From: Caulobacter radicis
Lineage (GTDB): Bacteria > Pseudomonadota > Alphaproteobacteria > Caulobacterales > Caulobacteraceae
Length of the DNA: 64,000 nucleotides
Direction of reading: 5' to 3'
Assembly (NCBI RefSeq): GCF_003094615.1
Contig: NZ_QDKO01000043.1
Coordinates: forward strand, 62,001 to 126,000
A program made the position numbers and the translations under genes. The notes below the pieces were generated by a model that saw nothing but the letters and a program-made list of their open reading frames with translations, was not told the origin of the DNA and ran no database searches. Positions 23,839-33,209 of the stretch are shown here, piece by piece. Position 1 is the stretch's first letter, and the number at the start of each line of letters is the position of its first letter.

Positions 23839-26286
23839 ATGCAAGGACCACTGCGCCTGGCGCTGACCCTGGGGGTGTCGGCGATGGCCCTGTCGATGGC
23901 CGCGCCCGTCTGGGCCCAGGCCCCGACGGCCAAGCCCGTCCCGGACGAGAAGGACAGCCTGGCCATCGAGACGGTCGTCGTCACGGCCCAGCGCCGCGAG
24001 GAAGCGGCCAACGACATCGGCATGCCGATCCAGGCCTTCAGCGGCCAGGCCTTGCAGCAGCTGCGGGTCACCGACCCCAAGGACCTGTCGACCGTCGCGC
24101 CCAGCTTCACGGTCAGCCAGAGCTACCAGGGCGTGCCAACCTATACGCTGCGCGGCATCGGCTTCAACACCATCAACCTGTCGGCCACCTCGACGGTCGG
24201 GACCTATGTGGACGAGGTCGCCTACGCCTATCCGTTCATGAACACCGGCCCGATGTTCGACCTGGAGCGGGTCGAGGTGCTGAAAGGTCCGCAGGGCACG
24301 CTCTACGGCCGCAACACCACGGCGGGCCTCGTCGACTTCGTCACCAACAAGCCGACCGAAGCGTTCGAGGCCGGGCTGACGGCCGAGCTCGGCAACTACA
24401 AGACCCGCAACCTCGAGGGCTATTTCAGCGGTCCGCTGGGCGACAAGGTCCAGGCCCGGGTCGCCTTCCGCGCCGAGCACAGCGGCAAGGGCTGGCAGGT
24501 CAGCAACAGCCGCGACGAGCGGCTGGGCGAGGTGGATCGGCAGGGCTGGCGGCTGTCGTTGGCCGCCCAGCCCAGCGAGAAGGTCGACATCGACTTCTCC
24601 TACGCCGGCTGGCGCAACCGGTCCGACACGGTGGCCGCCCAGGCCATCGGCTTCACGCCCGCCACGGCGGCCAGCCCGTTCAACGCCGCGGGCCTGGTGA
24701 GCTACATCGCCGCCAACAAGCCGACCAAGGCGACCCAGGCCGACTGGGCGCCGCTGTCGGTGCGCGGCGCGGACGTCGGCACGGGCCTGGGGATCAGCGA
24801 CCCCGCCGAGGAGGACGACCGCTTCGACGCGGCCAAGCTGCGGCTGGCCTGGCACCTCTCCGACGACGTCAGCCTGATCTCGCTGACCAGCTACAACAAG
24901 CTGCGGCGCGACGCGGTGTTCGACTGGAGCGGCGCGCCCTACGAGATCCTGGTCCAGAAGGCGCATGGCGACATCGAGTCCACGGCCGAGGAGCTGCGGC
25001 TGGAGGGGCGCACCGAGAAGGGCTCGTGGCTGGTCGGGGGCTATATCGCCCACGACGAGATCCTCGACATGAACCGCACGATCCTGGGCCAGAACGCCAA
25101 TGTCGGCCTGATCCGGTTCTATGGCTCGACCCTGCTGGCGACGCCGTTCAACAGCGGCGGATACACCGCGCTGCAGATGAGCCAGGCGTTCCGCACCTAT
25201 GAGGACGTGGGCAATATCGAGACCGACACCTGGAGCCTTTTCGCCAATGCCGACAGGCAGTTGACGGAAACTCTGAAGCTCACCGTGGGCCTGCGCTACA
25301 GCCAGGACAAGCAGGATTACGTAGGCTGCTCGCGCGACTTCAACGGCAACATGCTGCCCAACGTCAATGTCGTGAACCGGGCGCTGTTCTTCGGCGTCTA
25401 CGGCCTGGTGGCGCCGATCACCCAGGGCTCGTGCAACACCTTCGATCCGGCCACGGCCAGCTTCGGCTTCGTGCGCTCGACCCTGGACGAGGACAACTTC
25501 GCCTGGCGCGTGGCGCTGGACTGGCGGGCGTCGGACGACGTGCTGGTCTACGGCTCGATCTCGCGCGGGGCCAAGGCCGGGGCGACGCCGATCAACGCGG
25601 CCAACATCTCGACCCAGAACGCCCCTGCGCGGCAGGAACTGCTGACGGCCTACGAGCTGGGCGTGAAGGCGGCGCTGTTCGACCGGCGCGTGCAGGCCAA
25701 CCTGGGCGTCTTCTACTACGACTACACCGACAAGCAGCTCAGCGTGTCGTTCGCCGACCCGATCTATACGGCCCTGTCGCGGCTGGCCAATGTGCCCGAG
25801 GGCATGGCCCGCGGCCTGGACGGCGACATCACCTGGCGCGCCACCAAGTCTCTCACCTTCCTCGCCTCGGCGACCTGGCTGCACACCGAGGTCCAGGGCT
25901 ACACCGGCATCAACGGCGCCGGTCAGCCCCAGGACTTCGACGGACGGCCTTTTTTATACAGCCCGAAGTTCCAGGGCGGCCTGACGGCCCTGTTCGACCA
26001 CGACCTGGCCAATGGCCTGAAACTTCAGGCGGCGCTGAACGGCCGCTGGCAGGACAAGTCGAGCGCCGATCTGGAGGGCAATCCGCTGTTCGTCATCGAC
26101 AGCTATGGCCTGCTGAACGCCAGCGTCGGCATCTCCTCGCCCGGCCAGGGCTGGGAGCTGTCGCTGTGGGGACGCAACCTGACCGACGAGTATTACTGGA
26201 CGGCGGTCAGCAGCAACGCCAACACCGTGGTGCGCTTCCCCGGCAAGCCGCTGACCTGGGGCGCGGCGCTGAGCTGGCGGTTCTGA
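23839..26286 (+). CDS. TonB-dependent outer-membrane receptor
   Basis: The 815-residue protein has a signal peptide (to ~residue 26), a TonB box (ETVVVTAQRR), a plug domain (residues ~55-165: YTLRGIGFNTINLSAT; VEVLKGPQGTLYGRNTTAGLV) and a 22-strand barrel ending in Trp-Arg-Phe, the usual terminal aromatic signature. It takes up a large or scarce substrate across the outer membrane with TonB energy. The style (IQDVPIAV-type plug relatives) is that of receptors for lignin- or lipid-derived compounds rather than siderophores, but the ligand is unknown. The upstream operator links it to the LuxR-type regulator. Confidence 0.93.
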   Translation: MQGPLRLALTLGVSAMALSMAAPVWAQAPTAKPVPDEKDSLAIETVVVTAQRREEAANDIGMPIQAFSGQALQQLRVTDPKDLSTVAPSFTVSQSYQGVPTYTLRGIGFNTINLSATSTVGTYVDEVAYAYPFMNTGPMFDLERVEVLKGPQGTLYGRNTTAGLVDFVTNKPTEAFEAGLTAELGNYKTRNLEGYFSGPLGDKVQARVAFRAEHSGKGWQVSNSRDERLGEVDRQGWRLSLAAQPSEKVDIDFSYAGWRNRSDTVAAQAIGFTPATAASPFNAAGLVSYIAANKPTKATQADWAPLSVRGADVGTGLGISDPAEEDDRFDAAKLRLAWHLSDDVSLISLTSYNKLRRDAVFDWSGAPYEILVQKAHGDIESTAEELRLEGRTEKGSWLVGGYIAHDEILDMNRTILGQNANVGLIRFYGSTLLATPFNSGGYTALQMSQAFRTYEDVGNIETDTWSLFANADRQLTETLKLTVGLRYSQDKQDYVGCSRDFNGNMLPNVNVVNRALFFGVYGLVAPITQGSCNTFDPATASFGFVRSTLDEDNFAWRVALDWRASDDVLVYGSISRGAKAGATPINAANISTQNAPARQELLTAYELGVKAALFDRRVQANLGVFYYDYTDKQLSVSFADPIYTALSRLANVPEGMARGLDGDITWRATKSLTFLASATWLHTEVQGYTGINGAGQPQDFDGRPFLYSPKFQGGLTALFDHDLANGLKLQAALNGRWQDKSSADLEGNPLFVIDSYGLLNASVGISSPGQGWELSLWGRNLTDEYYWTAVSSNANTVVRFPGKPLTWGAALSWRF

Positions 26287-26360
26287 AGGGAAGGGCGCGA
26301 CGCCGGCGGTCGATCGCGTTAAGGTCGCAAGGCCTTGCCGCCTTCAGCCGCCGGACCGCC

Positions 26361-26555
26361 ATGCCCTACGACCTGACCGCCGATCACGGCCCGGAGACGG
26401 CTGTCGCCGAGTTCGAGGCCGGGCCTCTGCGCTATCGCGCGGAGGTTCGCGTCACGCCGGCGGGCATACTGGCGGTCGGAGCGCTGCTGAGCGGGGTGCT
26501 GCTGTCGACGGCGGTGATCGTCTGGGCGACGAAGGCGGCGGCCGGACGACGCTGA
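26361..26555 (+). CDS. Small membrane protein (64 aa), unknown function
   Basis: A 64-residue product begins MPYDLTADHGPETAV and has one membrane helix at ~38-57 (ILAVGALLSGVLLSTAVIVW) near its C terminus, so it is probably tail-anchored. No good ribosome binding site precedes the ATG at 26361. It follows the receptor gene by 74 bases. No family was recognised. Codon use looks coding, but the call is tentative. Confidence 0.5.
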   Translation: MPYDLTADHGPETAVAEFEAGPLRYRAEVRVTPAGILAVGALLSGVLLSTAVIVWATKAAAGRR

Positions 26556-26577
26556 CCTGCGATCGGATGGTTTGTTA

Positions 26578-26640
26578 CCTCTCACCCTCCCACTGCCTTG
26601 CGGCAGCGGGCCCCTCCCTCTCTCAAAGAGAGAGGGGATC
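26578..26640. repeat. Palindromic GC/CT-rich intergenic repeat
   Basis: Two adjacent hairpins are seen: CTGCC-TTG-CGGCAG and a perfect nine-base stem (26616-26624 with 26628-26636) of CCCTCTCTC and GAGAGAGGG. It separates the convergent ends of the small membrane-protein gene and the 78-residue gene. It is related in style to the repeats at 7.5 and 17.4 kb, but not identical. Confidence 0.65.
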
Positions 26641-26877
26641 TTAAGCGGGCGGACGGGCGGTGAAGGCCCAGCGGACGTTCTCGCCCGGCTGCAGGGTGGC
26701 GGCGTCGACATAGGCGTGGCCGCAGCGGTCGTCGGCCTTGCGGTAGGCCAGTTCGATCAGGCCGCCGCTGGAGCCGAGCACCGAGGCGCGGGCGCGGTGG
26801 CCGCAGCGGAGGACGAGCTCGACGGTGTCGCCGTCCGCCACGGGAAAGGGCGTCTTCTTGGGTTTGCGGCGAAGCAT
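26641..26877 (-). CDS. Hypothetical 78-aa protein
   Basis: The frame starts at ATG 26877 (GGAA upstream) and gives a basic, beta-rich protein: MLRRKPKKTPFPVADG, then VELVLRCGHRARASVLG and GLIELAYRKADD. Two Cys-Gly-His tripeptides (RCGHRA and RCGHAY) could bind a metal. The layout recalls small PilZ-like or ribosome-associated domains, but I cannot assign one. A long antisense-type frame through the neighbouring efflux gene was judged a shadow. Confidence 0.5.
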   Translation of the reverse strand: MLRRKPKKTPFPVADGDTVELVLRCGHRARASVLGSSGGLIELAYRKADDRCGHAYVDAATLQPGENVRWAFTARPPA

Positions 26878-27002
26878 GGCGCGGGTTCCGAAAGCTGAGG
26901 CCCCGGACCCCGGCTCGCGCCTTTCGAGGCGGAACCGGGATCCGGGGGCGGGTACGAATCCCACGATCGGCTTTTCGAGATTAATCGCGCCTGAACAGCG
27001 GC

Positions 27003-30000
27003 TTAAGGCCGCAGTCTGACCTGATGGGCGAGCCGGTAGAGGGCCGGCAGCACCAAAAGGGTCAGCAGGGTGGACGAGACGATGCCGCCGATGACCACGG
27101 TGGCCAGCGGCCGCTGCACCTCGGCCCCGGCCCCGACGTTGAAGGCCATGGGCACGAAGCCGAGGCTGGCCACCAGGGCCGTCATCAGCACCGGCCGCAG
27201 CCGCGCCAGGGCGCCCTCGCGGATGGCCTGGTCGAGGTCCATGCCGTCCTGCCGAAGTGAACGGATGAAGCTCAGCATCACCACGCCGTTCAGCACCGCC
27301 ACGCCCGAGAGGGCGATGAAGCCCACCCCGGCCGAGATCGACATCGGCAGGCCGCGCAGCAGCAGGGCCAGCACGCCGCCGGTCAGCGCCAGGGGCACGC
27401 CGGAGAAGACGATGGCGGCGTCCTTGCCCGATCGGAACAGAGCGTAGAGCAGGCCGAAGATCAGCAGCAGGGCGGCTGGAACCACCAGCTGCAGCCGCTT
27501 GGCCGCCGAGATCAGCTGCTCGAACGTGCCGCCATAGGTGATCCAGTAGCCGGCCGGCAGCTCGACCTCGGCGCCGACCTTCCGGCGCACCTCGTCGACG
27601 AACGAGCCCAGGTCGCGGCCGCGCACATTGGCGGTGACGACGACGCGGCGCTTGCCGTCCTCGCGGCTGATCTGGTTGGGACCGATCACCGTCTCGATCC
27701 GCGCGACGTCCTGCAGGGGCACGAAGCCGCGCGGCTGGTCGAGGCTTCCCGGCAGCGGGATGCGAAGCCGGCCGATGTCGTCGACCTTGCCGCGCTCGCT
27801 TTCGGGCAGGCGCACGACCACGTCGAACCGCCGGTCGCCCTCGAACACCTGGCCGGTGACCGTGCCGCCGATGGCGGTGGCCACCACCGACTGGACGTCG
27901 TCGACATTGAGGCCAAGGCGGGCGAGGGCGGCGCGGTCGGGGGTGATCTGGAGCACGGGCAGGCCGGTGACCTGCTCGACCCCGACGTCCTGGGCGCCGG
28001 AGACGCCCTCGACCAACGCGCCGATCTTCTCGCCGACCGCCAGCAGTTGCTCGAGATCGTCGCCGTGGACCTTGATGGCCACGTCGGCCCGCACGCCCGA
28101 GAGCAGCTCGTTGAACCGCATCTGGATCGGCTGGGTGAACTCGTAGTTGCTGCCGGGCACCTCGGCGACGGCCGCCTCCAGTTCGGCCACCAGCCTGGCG
28201 CGGGGCTTGCGCGGGTCGGGCCAGTCCTTGCGGTCCTTCAGCAGGATGAAGGTGTCGGCCACCGAGGGCGGCATCGGGTCGGTGGCGACCTCGGCGGTGC
28301 CGATCTTGGCCACGACCCGCTCGACCTCGGGGAAGCGGGCGATCCGCTTCTCCAGCGCCGCCTGCATGGCCACGGCCTGGGTGAGGCTCGTGCCCGGGAT
28401 GCGCATGGCGTGCATGGCGATGTCGCCCTCGTCGAGACTGGGGGCGAACTCCGAGCCCATGCGCGAGGCGGCGAAGGCGGCCACGACCACCAGCACCGCC
28501 GCGCCGGCCACGAACGGAAACCGCAGGCGCAGGGCCGCCTCCAGGGCCGGCTCGTACAGGCGCCGGGCACCGGCCATGATGCGGCTTTCCTTCTCCTCGA
28601 CCTTGCCGGTGACGAACATGGCCACGGCCGCGGGGACGAAGGTCAGGGACAGCACCAGGGCCGCCGTCAGGGCGATGACCACGGTGATGGCCATCGGGTG
28701 GAACATCTTCCCCTCCACGCCGGTGAGGGCGAAGATCGGCACATAGACGAGCGTGATGATCAGGATCCCGAAGAGGGACGGCCTGATCACCTCGCCGGCG
28801 GCCTGGGCCACCAGGGCGAAACGCTCGTCGCGGGTCAGCAGCCGCCCCTGACGATGCTGGGCCTCGCCCAGGCGTCGCAGGCAGTTCTCGACGATGATCA
28901 CCGCACCGTCGACGATCAGGCCGAAGTCCAGGGCGCCCAGGCTCATCAGGTTGCCCGAGACGCCGGCCTGCACCATGCCGGTGATGGTCAGCAGCATCGA
29001 CAGCGGGATGACCGCCGCCGTGATCAGGGCCGCGCGAATGTTGCCCAGCAGCAGGAACAGCACGACGATGACCAGCAGGGCGCCTTCCAGAAGGTTCTTC
29101 TCGACGGTGGCGATGGCGCGGTCGACGAGGTTGGTGCGGTCGTAGATCGGCTTGGCCGTGACGCCGGGCGGCAGCGCCTTGGCGGCCTCCTCCAGGCGGG
29201 CGGCGGCGGCGCGGGCGACGGTGCGGCTGTTCTCGCCGACCAGCATGAAGACGGTGCCCAGCACCACCTCCTGGCCGTTCTCGGTGGCAGCCCCGGTGCG
29301 CAGTTCCTGGCCAAGGCCCACGTCGGCGACGTCGGCCACGCGGATCGGCGCGCCGTTGCGGCTGGCGACGATGACCGCCGACAGGTCGGCGATCCCCGAG
29401 GCCTGGCCGGGCACGCGCACCAGCACCTGCTCGCCGTAGCGCTCCAGATAGCCGGCCCCGACATTGGCGTTGTTGCGCTCCAGCGCCGCCACGACGTCGG
29501 CCATGGTCAGGCCGTAGGCCGACAGCCGTTCGGGCAGGGGCGTGACGTGGTACTGCCGCTCGAAGCCGCCGATGGTGTTGACCTCGGTGACCCCGGGCGT
29601 GTTGCGCAGCTGAGGCCGGATCACCCAGTCCTGCAAGGTGCGCAGGTCCTCGGGACCCCAAGCCTTGCCGTCGGGACGGCGGGCGCCGGGCTTGGCCTCC
29701 ACGGTATACATGAAGATCTCGCCCAGGCCCGTGGAGATGGGCCCCAGTTCCGGCGTCAGGCCCGGCGGCAGCTGGCCGCGCGCGCTCTGCAGCCGCTCGC
29801 CGACCAGCTGGCGTGCGAAGTAGATGTCGGTCCCGTCCTTGAAGACGACGGTGACCTGGGAAAGGCCGTAACGCGAGATCGAGCGGGTGTATTGCAGGCC
29901 CGGCAGGCCGGCGATGGCCGTCTCGACCGGGAAGGTGACCCTCTGTTCGGCCTCCAGCGGCGAGAAGCCGGGCGCCTCGGTGTTGATCTGCACCTGGACG

Positions 30001-30131
30001 TTGGTGATGTCGGGCGTGGCGTCGATGGGCAGGCGCTGGAAGCTCCAGACCCCGACGGCGATCGCGACGGCGACGAGCGCCAGCACGACCCAGCGCAGCC
30101 GGATCGCGGCGGCGACGATATGTTCGAGCAT
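27003..30131 (-). CDS. czcA: CzcA-type heavy-metal efflux RND pump
   Basis: The 1042-residue inner-membrane pump has the full RND plan: helix 1 (LRWVVLALVAVAIAVGVW), two large periplasmic loops and 12 membrane segments. The fourth helix carries DFGLIVDGAVIIVEN near residue 400, the acidic motif of the divalent-cation HME-RND group (zinc, cobalt, cadmium, nickel). Driven by protons, it exports metal from periplasm or cytoplasm through CzcB and CzcC. The ATG at 30131 follows GGAGG and lies 14 bases after the czcB stop. It is the last gene of the operon. Confidence 0.94.
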   Translation of the reverse strand: MLEHIVAAAIRLRWVVLALVAVAIAVGVWSFQRLPIDATPDITNVQVQINTEAPGFSPLEAEQRVTFPVETAIAGLPGLQYTRSISRYGLSQVTVVFKDGTDIYFARQLVGERLQSARGQLPPGLTPELGPISTGLGEIFMYTVEAKPGARRPDGKAWGPEDLRTLQDWVIRPQLRNTPGVTEVNTIGGFERQYHVTPLPERLSAYGLTMADVVAALERNNANVGAGYLERYGEQVLVRVPGQASGIADLSAVIVASRNGAPIRVADVADVGLGQELRTGAATENGQEVVLGTVFMLVGENSRTVARAAAARLEEAAKALPPGVTAKPIYDRTNLVDRAIATVEKNLLEGALLVIVVLFLLLGNIRAALITAAVIPLSMLLTITGMVQAGVSGNLMSLGALDFGLIVDGAVIIVENCLRRLGEAQHRQGRLLTRDERFALVAQAAGEVIRPSLFGILIITLVYVPIFALTGVEGKMFHPMAITVVIALTAALVLSLTFVPAAVAMFVTGKVEEKESRIMAGARRLYEPALEAALRLRFPFVAGAAVLVVVAAFAASRMGSEFAPSLDEGDIAMHAMRIPGTSLTQAVAMQAALEKRIARFPEVERVVAKIGTAEVATDPMPPSVADTFILLKDRKDWPDPRKPRARLVAELEAAVAEVPGSNYEFTQPIQMRFNELLSGVRADVAIKVHGDDLEQLLAVGEKIGALVEGVSGAQDVGVEQVTGLPVLQITPDRAALARLGLNVDDVQSVVATAIGGTVTGQVFEGDRRFDVVVRLPESERGKVDDIGRLRIPLPGSLDQPRGFVPLQDVARIETVIGPNQISREDGKRRVVVTANVRGRDLGSFVDEVRRKVGAEVELPAGYWITYGGTFEQLISAAKRLQLVVPAALLLIFGLLYALFRSGKDAAIVFSGVPLALTGGVLALLLRGLPMSISAGVGFIALSGVAVLNGVVMLSFIRSLRQDGMDLDQAIREGALARLRPVLMTALVASLGFVPMAFNVGAGAEVQRPLATVVIGGIVSSTLLTLLVLPALYRLAHQVRLRP

Positions 30132-30145
30132 GATCCTCGCCTCCC

Positions 30146-31396
30146 TCAGTGATCGTGGCTCGCGCCGGACTTCTCGATGTCCGCGCGGATCAGGAAGGCG
30201 CCGTCGACGACGTATTCGGCGCCGGGCTTGAGGCCCGAGAGCACCTCGGTCCATTCGGGCGTCTGGCGGCCGATCTGCAGCATCCGCACCTCGTAGGCGT
30301 CCTTGACCTTGACGAAGACGACCTGGAAATCGCGGAAGCGCTGGATGGCCTTGGTGCGCACGGCCAGCGGCGCGGTCTGGGCGCCGACCTGGAACGAGCC
30401 CTCGACGCCCATGCCGGGCCGAAACGCGCTGTCGGCGCCGCCGGGCAGGTGGACATGGGCCAGCAGGGTCTGGCTGACCAGGTCGGCCGTCGGCAGCACG
30501 GCTTCGACTTCCGCCTGGAGCTTCGTGTCGCCCGACAGGCTGCGCACCTGCACCGGCTGGCCGACGCGCACCTTCTCGGCGTCGCGCGGATAGACGAAGA
30601 ACTCGGCGTGGAGCTTGGTGGGATCGGCGATCACGAAGATCGGCCGCTCCATGGCCACGTCGCCGACATTGAGGTTCTTCTCGATGATCACGCCGCCGAT
30701 CGGGGCGGGGATCGAATAGGTCTGCAGGCTCTCGCTGGACTCCACGCGCGCCAGAACCTGGCCCTTGCGGACGGTTTGGCCCAGCTGGCCGTTGAGGCTC
30801 ATGATCCGGCCCGGATACCAGGCGCGGACCTCGCCCTTGCCCTCCGGCGTGATCTCGACCCGGCCGGCCATGTCGACCAGCTGCGCGATCGGGGCTGGGC
30901 CGGCGACCTCGGTGCGAACGCCGCCGGCCTTGGCGGCTTGCGCCGAGATGGTGGTGCGGCCCTCGTAGGAGGCGTAACGCCAGTTGCTGGTCTTGCCGCC
31001 GACGACGGCCGTGACGGCCACGTCGAAGGAGTGGGGCTCGGTCACCACGCCCTGGCCGCGCAGGTAGTCGCCCTCGGGCTTGAGGGCGAAACGGTTCACC
31101 TCGCCGTCCAGGCGGGTGAGGGCGATGGTGAGCTGGAACTGGCTGGGCGCCAGCGGCTTGTCCTTGCGGTAGGCGTAGACGCGGAACTCCGGCTCGACCC
31201 CGTCCTCGAAGATGGTGATCTCGATGGAGAGGTCGCCGTCATGGAGCATCCGGCCGCCGTGGGGACCGCGCTGCTCGGCTTCCTCGGCGGCGTGGCCTTC
31301 GGGCTTGGCCGGGGCGCTTCCGCAGGCCGACAGGGTCAGGGCGCCGGCGAGCGCCAGGGCCAGGGGCGCGGAAACGCGCATGAAGCGGCGGCTCAT
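30146..31396 (-). CDS. czcB: CzcB-type periplasmic adaptor lipoprotein
   Basis: The 416-residue adaptor has a lipoprotein signal (LALALAGALTLSAC). An N-terminal extra domain follows (GPHGGRMLHDGDLSIEITIF, about residues 43-140). Then comes the usual adaptor core: barrel-sandwich (YPGRIMSLNGQLGQTVRKGQ; APIGGVIIEKNLNVGD) and beta-barrel (FVYPRDAEKVRVGQPVQV). The C terminus is His-containing (GASHDH). It bridges the CzcA pump to the outer-membrane channel; the extra N-terminal domain is typical of zinc/cobalt/cadmium systems. Its start overlaps the czcC stop by four bases. Confidence 0.92.
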   Translation of the reverse strand: MSRRFMRVSAPLALALAGALTLSACGSAPAKPEGHAAEEAEQRGPHGGRMLHDGDLSIEITIFEDGVEPEFRVYAYRKDKPLAPSQFQLTIALTRLDGEVNRFALKPEGDYLRGQGVVTEPHSFDVAVTAVVGGKTSNWRYASYEGRTTISAQAAKAGGVRTEVAGPAPIAQLVDMAGRVEITPEGKGEVRAWYPGRIMSLNGQLGQTVRKGQVLARVESSESLQTYSIPAPIGGVIIEKNLNVGDVAMERPIFVIADPTKLHAEFFVYPRDAEKVRVGQPVQVRSLSGDTKLQAEVEAVLPTADLVSQTLLAHVHLPGGADSAFRPGMGVEGSFQVGAQTAPLAVRTKAIQRFRDFQVVFVKVKDAYEVRMLQIGRQTPEWTEVLSGLKPGAEYVVDGAFLIRADIEKSGASHDH

Positions 31397-32658
31397 CGGG
31401 CGGACTCCGAAGCGGGGATCAGGCGCGCGTGGGCGCCGGTCAGGCGGTCGAGCTGGGCGCGGTCGACCTGGAAGGCCTTCAGCACGGCGAGGCGGCGGCT
31501 GCGGGCCTCGATCAGGGCCTTCTGGGCCTCCAGCACGTCGAGATAGGAGAAGCCGCCGCGATTGAAGCCGTCGCGGACGAGATCGACCGTGCGGGCGTTG
31601 GCCGGCACGACCTCGTCCTGGATGCGGCGGGCCTCGGCCGCCTTCTGGGCGAGGGAGGCCTGGGCGGCGGCGATGCGTCGCTCCAGCACGCTGCGCGCCC
31701 CGGCCAGGTCGAGGTCGGCGGCCTGGCGCTCGGCCCGGGCCTGGTCGATGGCGCCGCGATTGGTGTCGTGGCGGCCAAGCGGGATCGACCCGCCGACCAC
31801 GGCGGCCACGGCCCCGTCGTCGTTGAGGTAGCGCAAGCCCGCGCGCCAGGTCGGATCCTGCACGGCCTTGCTTTCCTCGACGCGGACGCGGGCCGAAGCG
31901 AGATCGCGCTGGGCGTCGAGCAGGGCCAGGTCCACGGGCGAGGCGGGACCGGCGACGCGGCCGGCGACCGACAGGTCCTCCAGCGCGGCGGCGTCGATCT
32001 CGATCTCGCCGCCGCCCCAGTAGGCGGCCAGGGCGCGGCGGGCGTCGGCGGCGCGGGTGCGGGCCTGGGCCAGGGCGAGGCGGGCCTCGGCGACCTGGGC
32101 GTCGGCGCGGGCGCCGGCGAACAGCGGGTCGCGGGCGGCCTTCACCCGGCGCGAGACCTCGCCGCGGGCGCGCTCGGCCAGGGCCAGGCGGTCGGCGGCC
32201 AGGGCTGTCTCGGCCTGCGCGTAGACGGCCTCGACCCAGGCCAGGTCGGCCTCGTGCAGCAGGTCGAGCACGCGGACGTCGTCGCGCAGGCGGGAAAGGG
32301 CGATGTCGCCCCTGGCCAGGGCCACGCGGGCGGCGCGCTTGCCGCCGCGCTCGCGGGTCTGCTCGTAGTAGAGTGTGGCCTGGGCGCGATCGACCAGGGA
32401 GTAGGGGCCCGAACCGGCCAGGTCCTCGACGTCGACGCCGACGACGGGATTGGGCCGGACGCCCGCCTGGCGCACGCCGGCTTCGGCGGCAGACAGCCGG
32501 GCGGAGAGGGCCGGGCGGGCCGGATCGGCGGCGGCGGCGCGTTCGAGCGCCTGCGTCAGGGTCAGGGGACTGGCCTGCGCGGCCAGAGGCGTCGCCAGGG
32601 CGAGCGCCGTGGCGAGCAGCCAGGACCGCGCGCGGCGGCCTTGGATAGCGGAATGCAT
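31393..32658 (-). CDS. czcC: CzcC-type outer-membrane efflux channel (TolC family)
   Basis: The 421-residue protein has a signal peptide cut near AAQASP. Two related halves of the TolC/OEP fold follow, rich in long Ala/Arg helices (ALTLTQALERA-type start; VEESKAVQDPTWRAGL; NRGGFSYLDVLEAQKALIEA). It provides the outer-membrane exit of the CzcCBA complex. It starts 49 bases downstream of the His-rich protein's stop and overlaps czcB. Confidence 0.9.
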   Translation of the reverse strand: MHSAIQGRRARSWLLATALALATPLAAQASPLTLTQALERAAAADPARPALSARLSAAEAGVRQAGVRPNPVVGVDVEDLAGSGPYSLVDRAQATLYYEQTRERGGKRAARVALARGDIALSRLRDDVRVLDLLHEADLAWVEAVYAQAETALAADRLALAERARGEVSRRVKAARDPLFAGARADAQVAEARLALAQARTRAADARRALAAYWGGGEIEIDAAALEDLSVAGRVAGPASPVDLALLDAQRDLASARVRVEESKAVQDPTWRAGLRYLNDDGAVAAVVGGSIPLGRHDTNRGAIDQARAERQAADLDLAGARSVLERRIAAAQASLAQKAAEARRIQDEVVPANARTVDLVRDGFNRGGFSYLDVLEAQKALIEARSRRLAVLKAFQVDRAQLDRLTGAHARLIPASESAR

Positions 32659-32707
32659 GAAATGTCCTCGAACAGTCGAAAAAGCGCGGCGCGGCGGCCG
32701 CGCGGCT

Positions 32708-33136
32708 TCAGGCGAGCTGTGCGAGGGTTTGCTTGGGCGGACGTTCCTGTTGCGGGCCGCCGATGCCGGTCAGCCGCTGCTGGGCCAGCGCCCAGAGGCC
32801 GTCGTCGACATGACGGGCGGCCGGGCGCGGCAGGTCTTCGATCGAGCCGAACACCGAGGGGGTGTCGTGGTGGTGATGGTGGTGATGCGGCGCGACCGGA
32901 TCATCGCCCAGGCCGTCGGCGGCGATGATCGAGGCGTCGAAGTGAACGTCGATCGAGGTCAGGCGGCCCTGGTAAATGTGGTCATGGTCCTCTTCGAGGG
33001 CGGCCAGGGCGCTGGGCGGGCCATGCAGGGCGCGGTCGAGGCCAGTGATCGGACCCTGGACGACGAACACGGCGACGAGCAGGGCGGCCACGGCCGCCAC
33101 CCATCGTCCCGTCCATGCGCCCAAGGCAGAGGTCAC
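32708..33136 (-). CDS. Histidine-rich protein heading the czc operon
   Basis: The 142-residue product has one N-terminal membrane helix (WVAAVAALLVAVFVV, residues 12-26) and a periplasmic tail. The tail carries EEDHDH (48-53) and seven consecutive histidines (84-90) followed by Asp. Such runs bind Zn, Ni, Co or Cd. Being the first gene before czcCBA, it is probably a periplasmic metal buffer, sensor or donor for the pump. I do not recognise the family; it lacks the features of CnrX- or CopG-type sensors. Confidence 0.75.
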   Translation of the reverse strand: MTSALGAWTGRWVAAVAALLVAVFVVQGPITGLDRALHGPPSALAALEEDHDHIYQGRLTSIDVHFDASIIAADGLGDDPVAPHHHHHHHDTPSVFGSIEDLPRPAARHVDDGLWALAQQRLTGIGGPQQERPPKQTLAQLA

Positions 33137-33209
33137 CGACGCCCCTTGCTTCCCGAAATTCCGCCTAATGTCGCCGCTGCGCGAACCGTTCGCAAGAGGC
33201 CAGGCCGCC

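Noticed and set aside
26641..29661. A minus-strand frame of about 1000 codons overlapping czcA
   Set aside because: Only its last 78 codons, after the end of czcA, look like a protein; the rest is an out-of-register shadow of the efflux pump gene.
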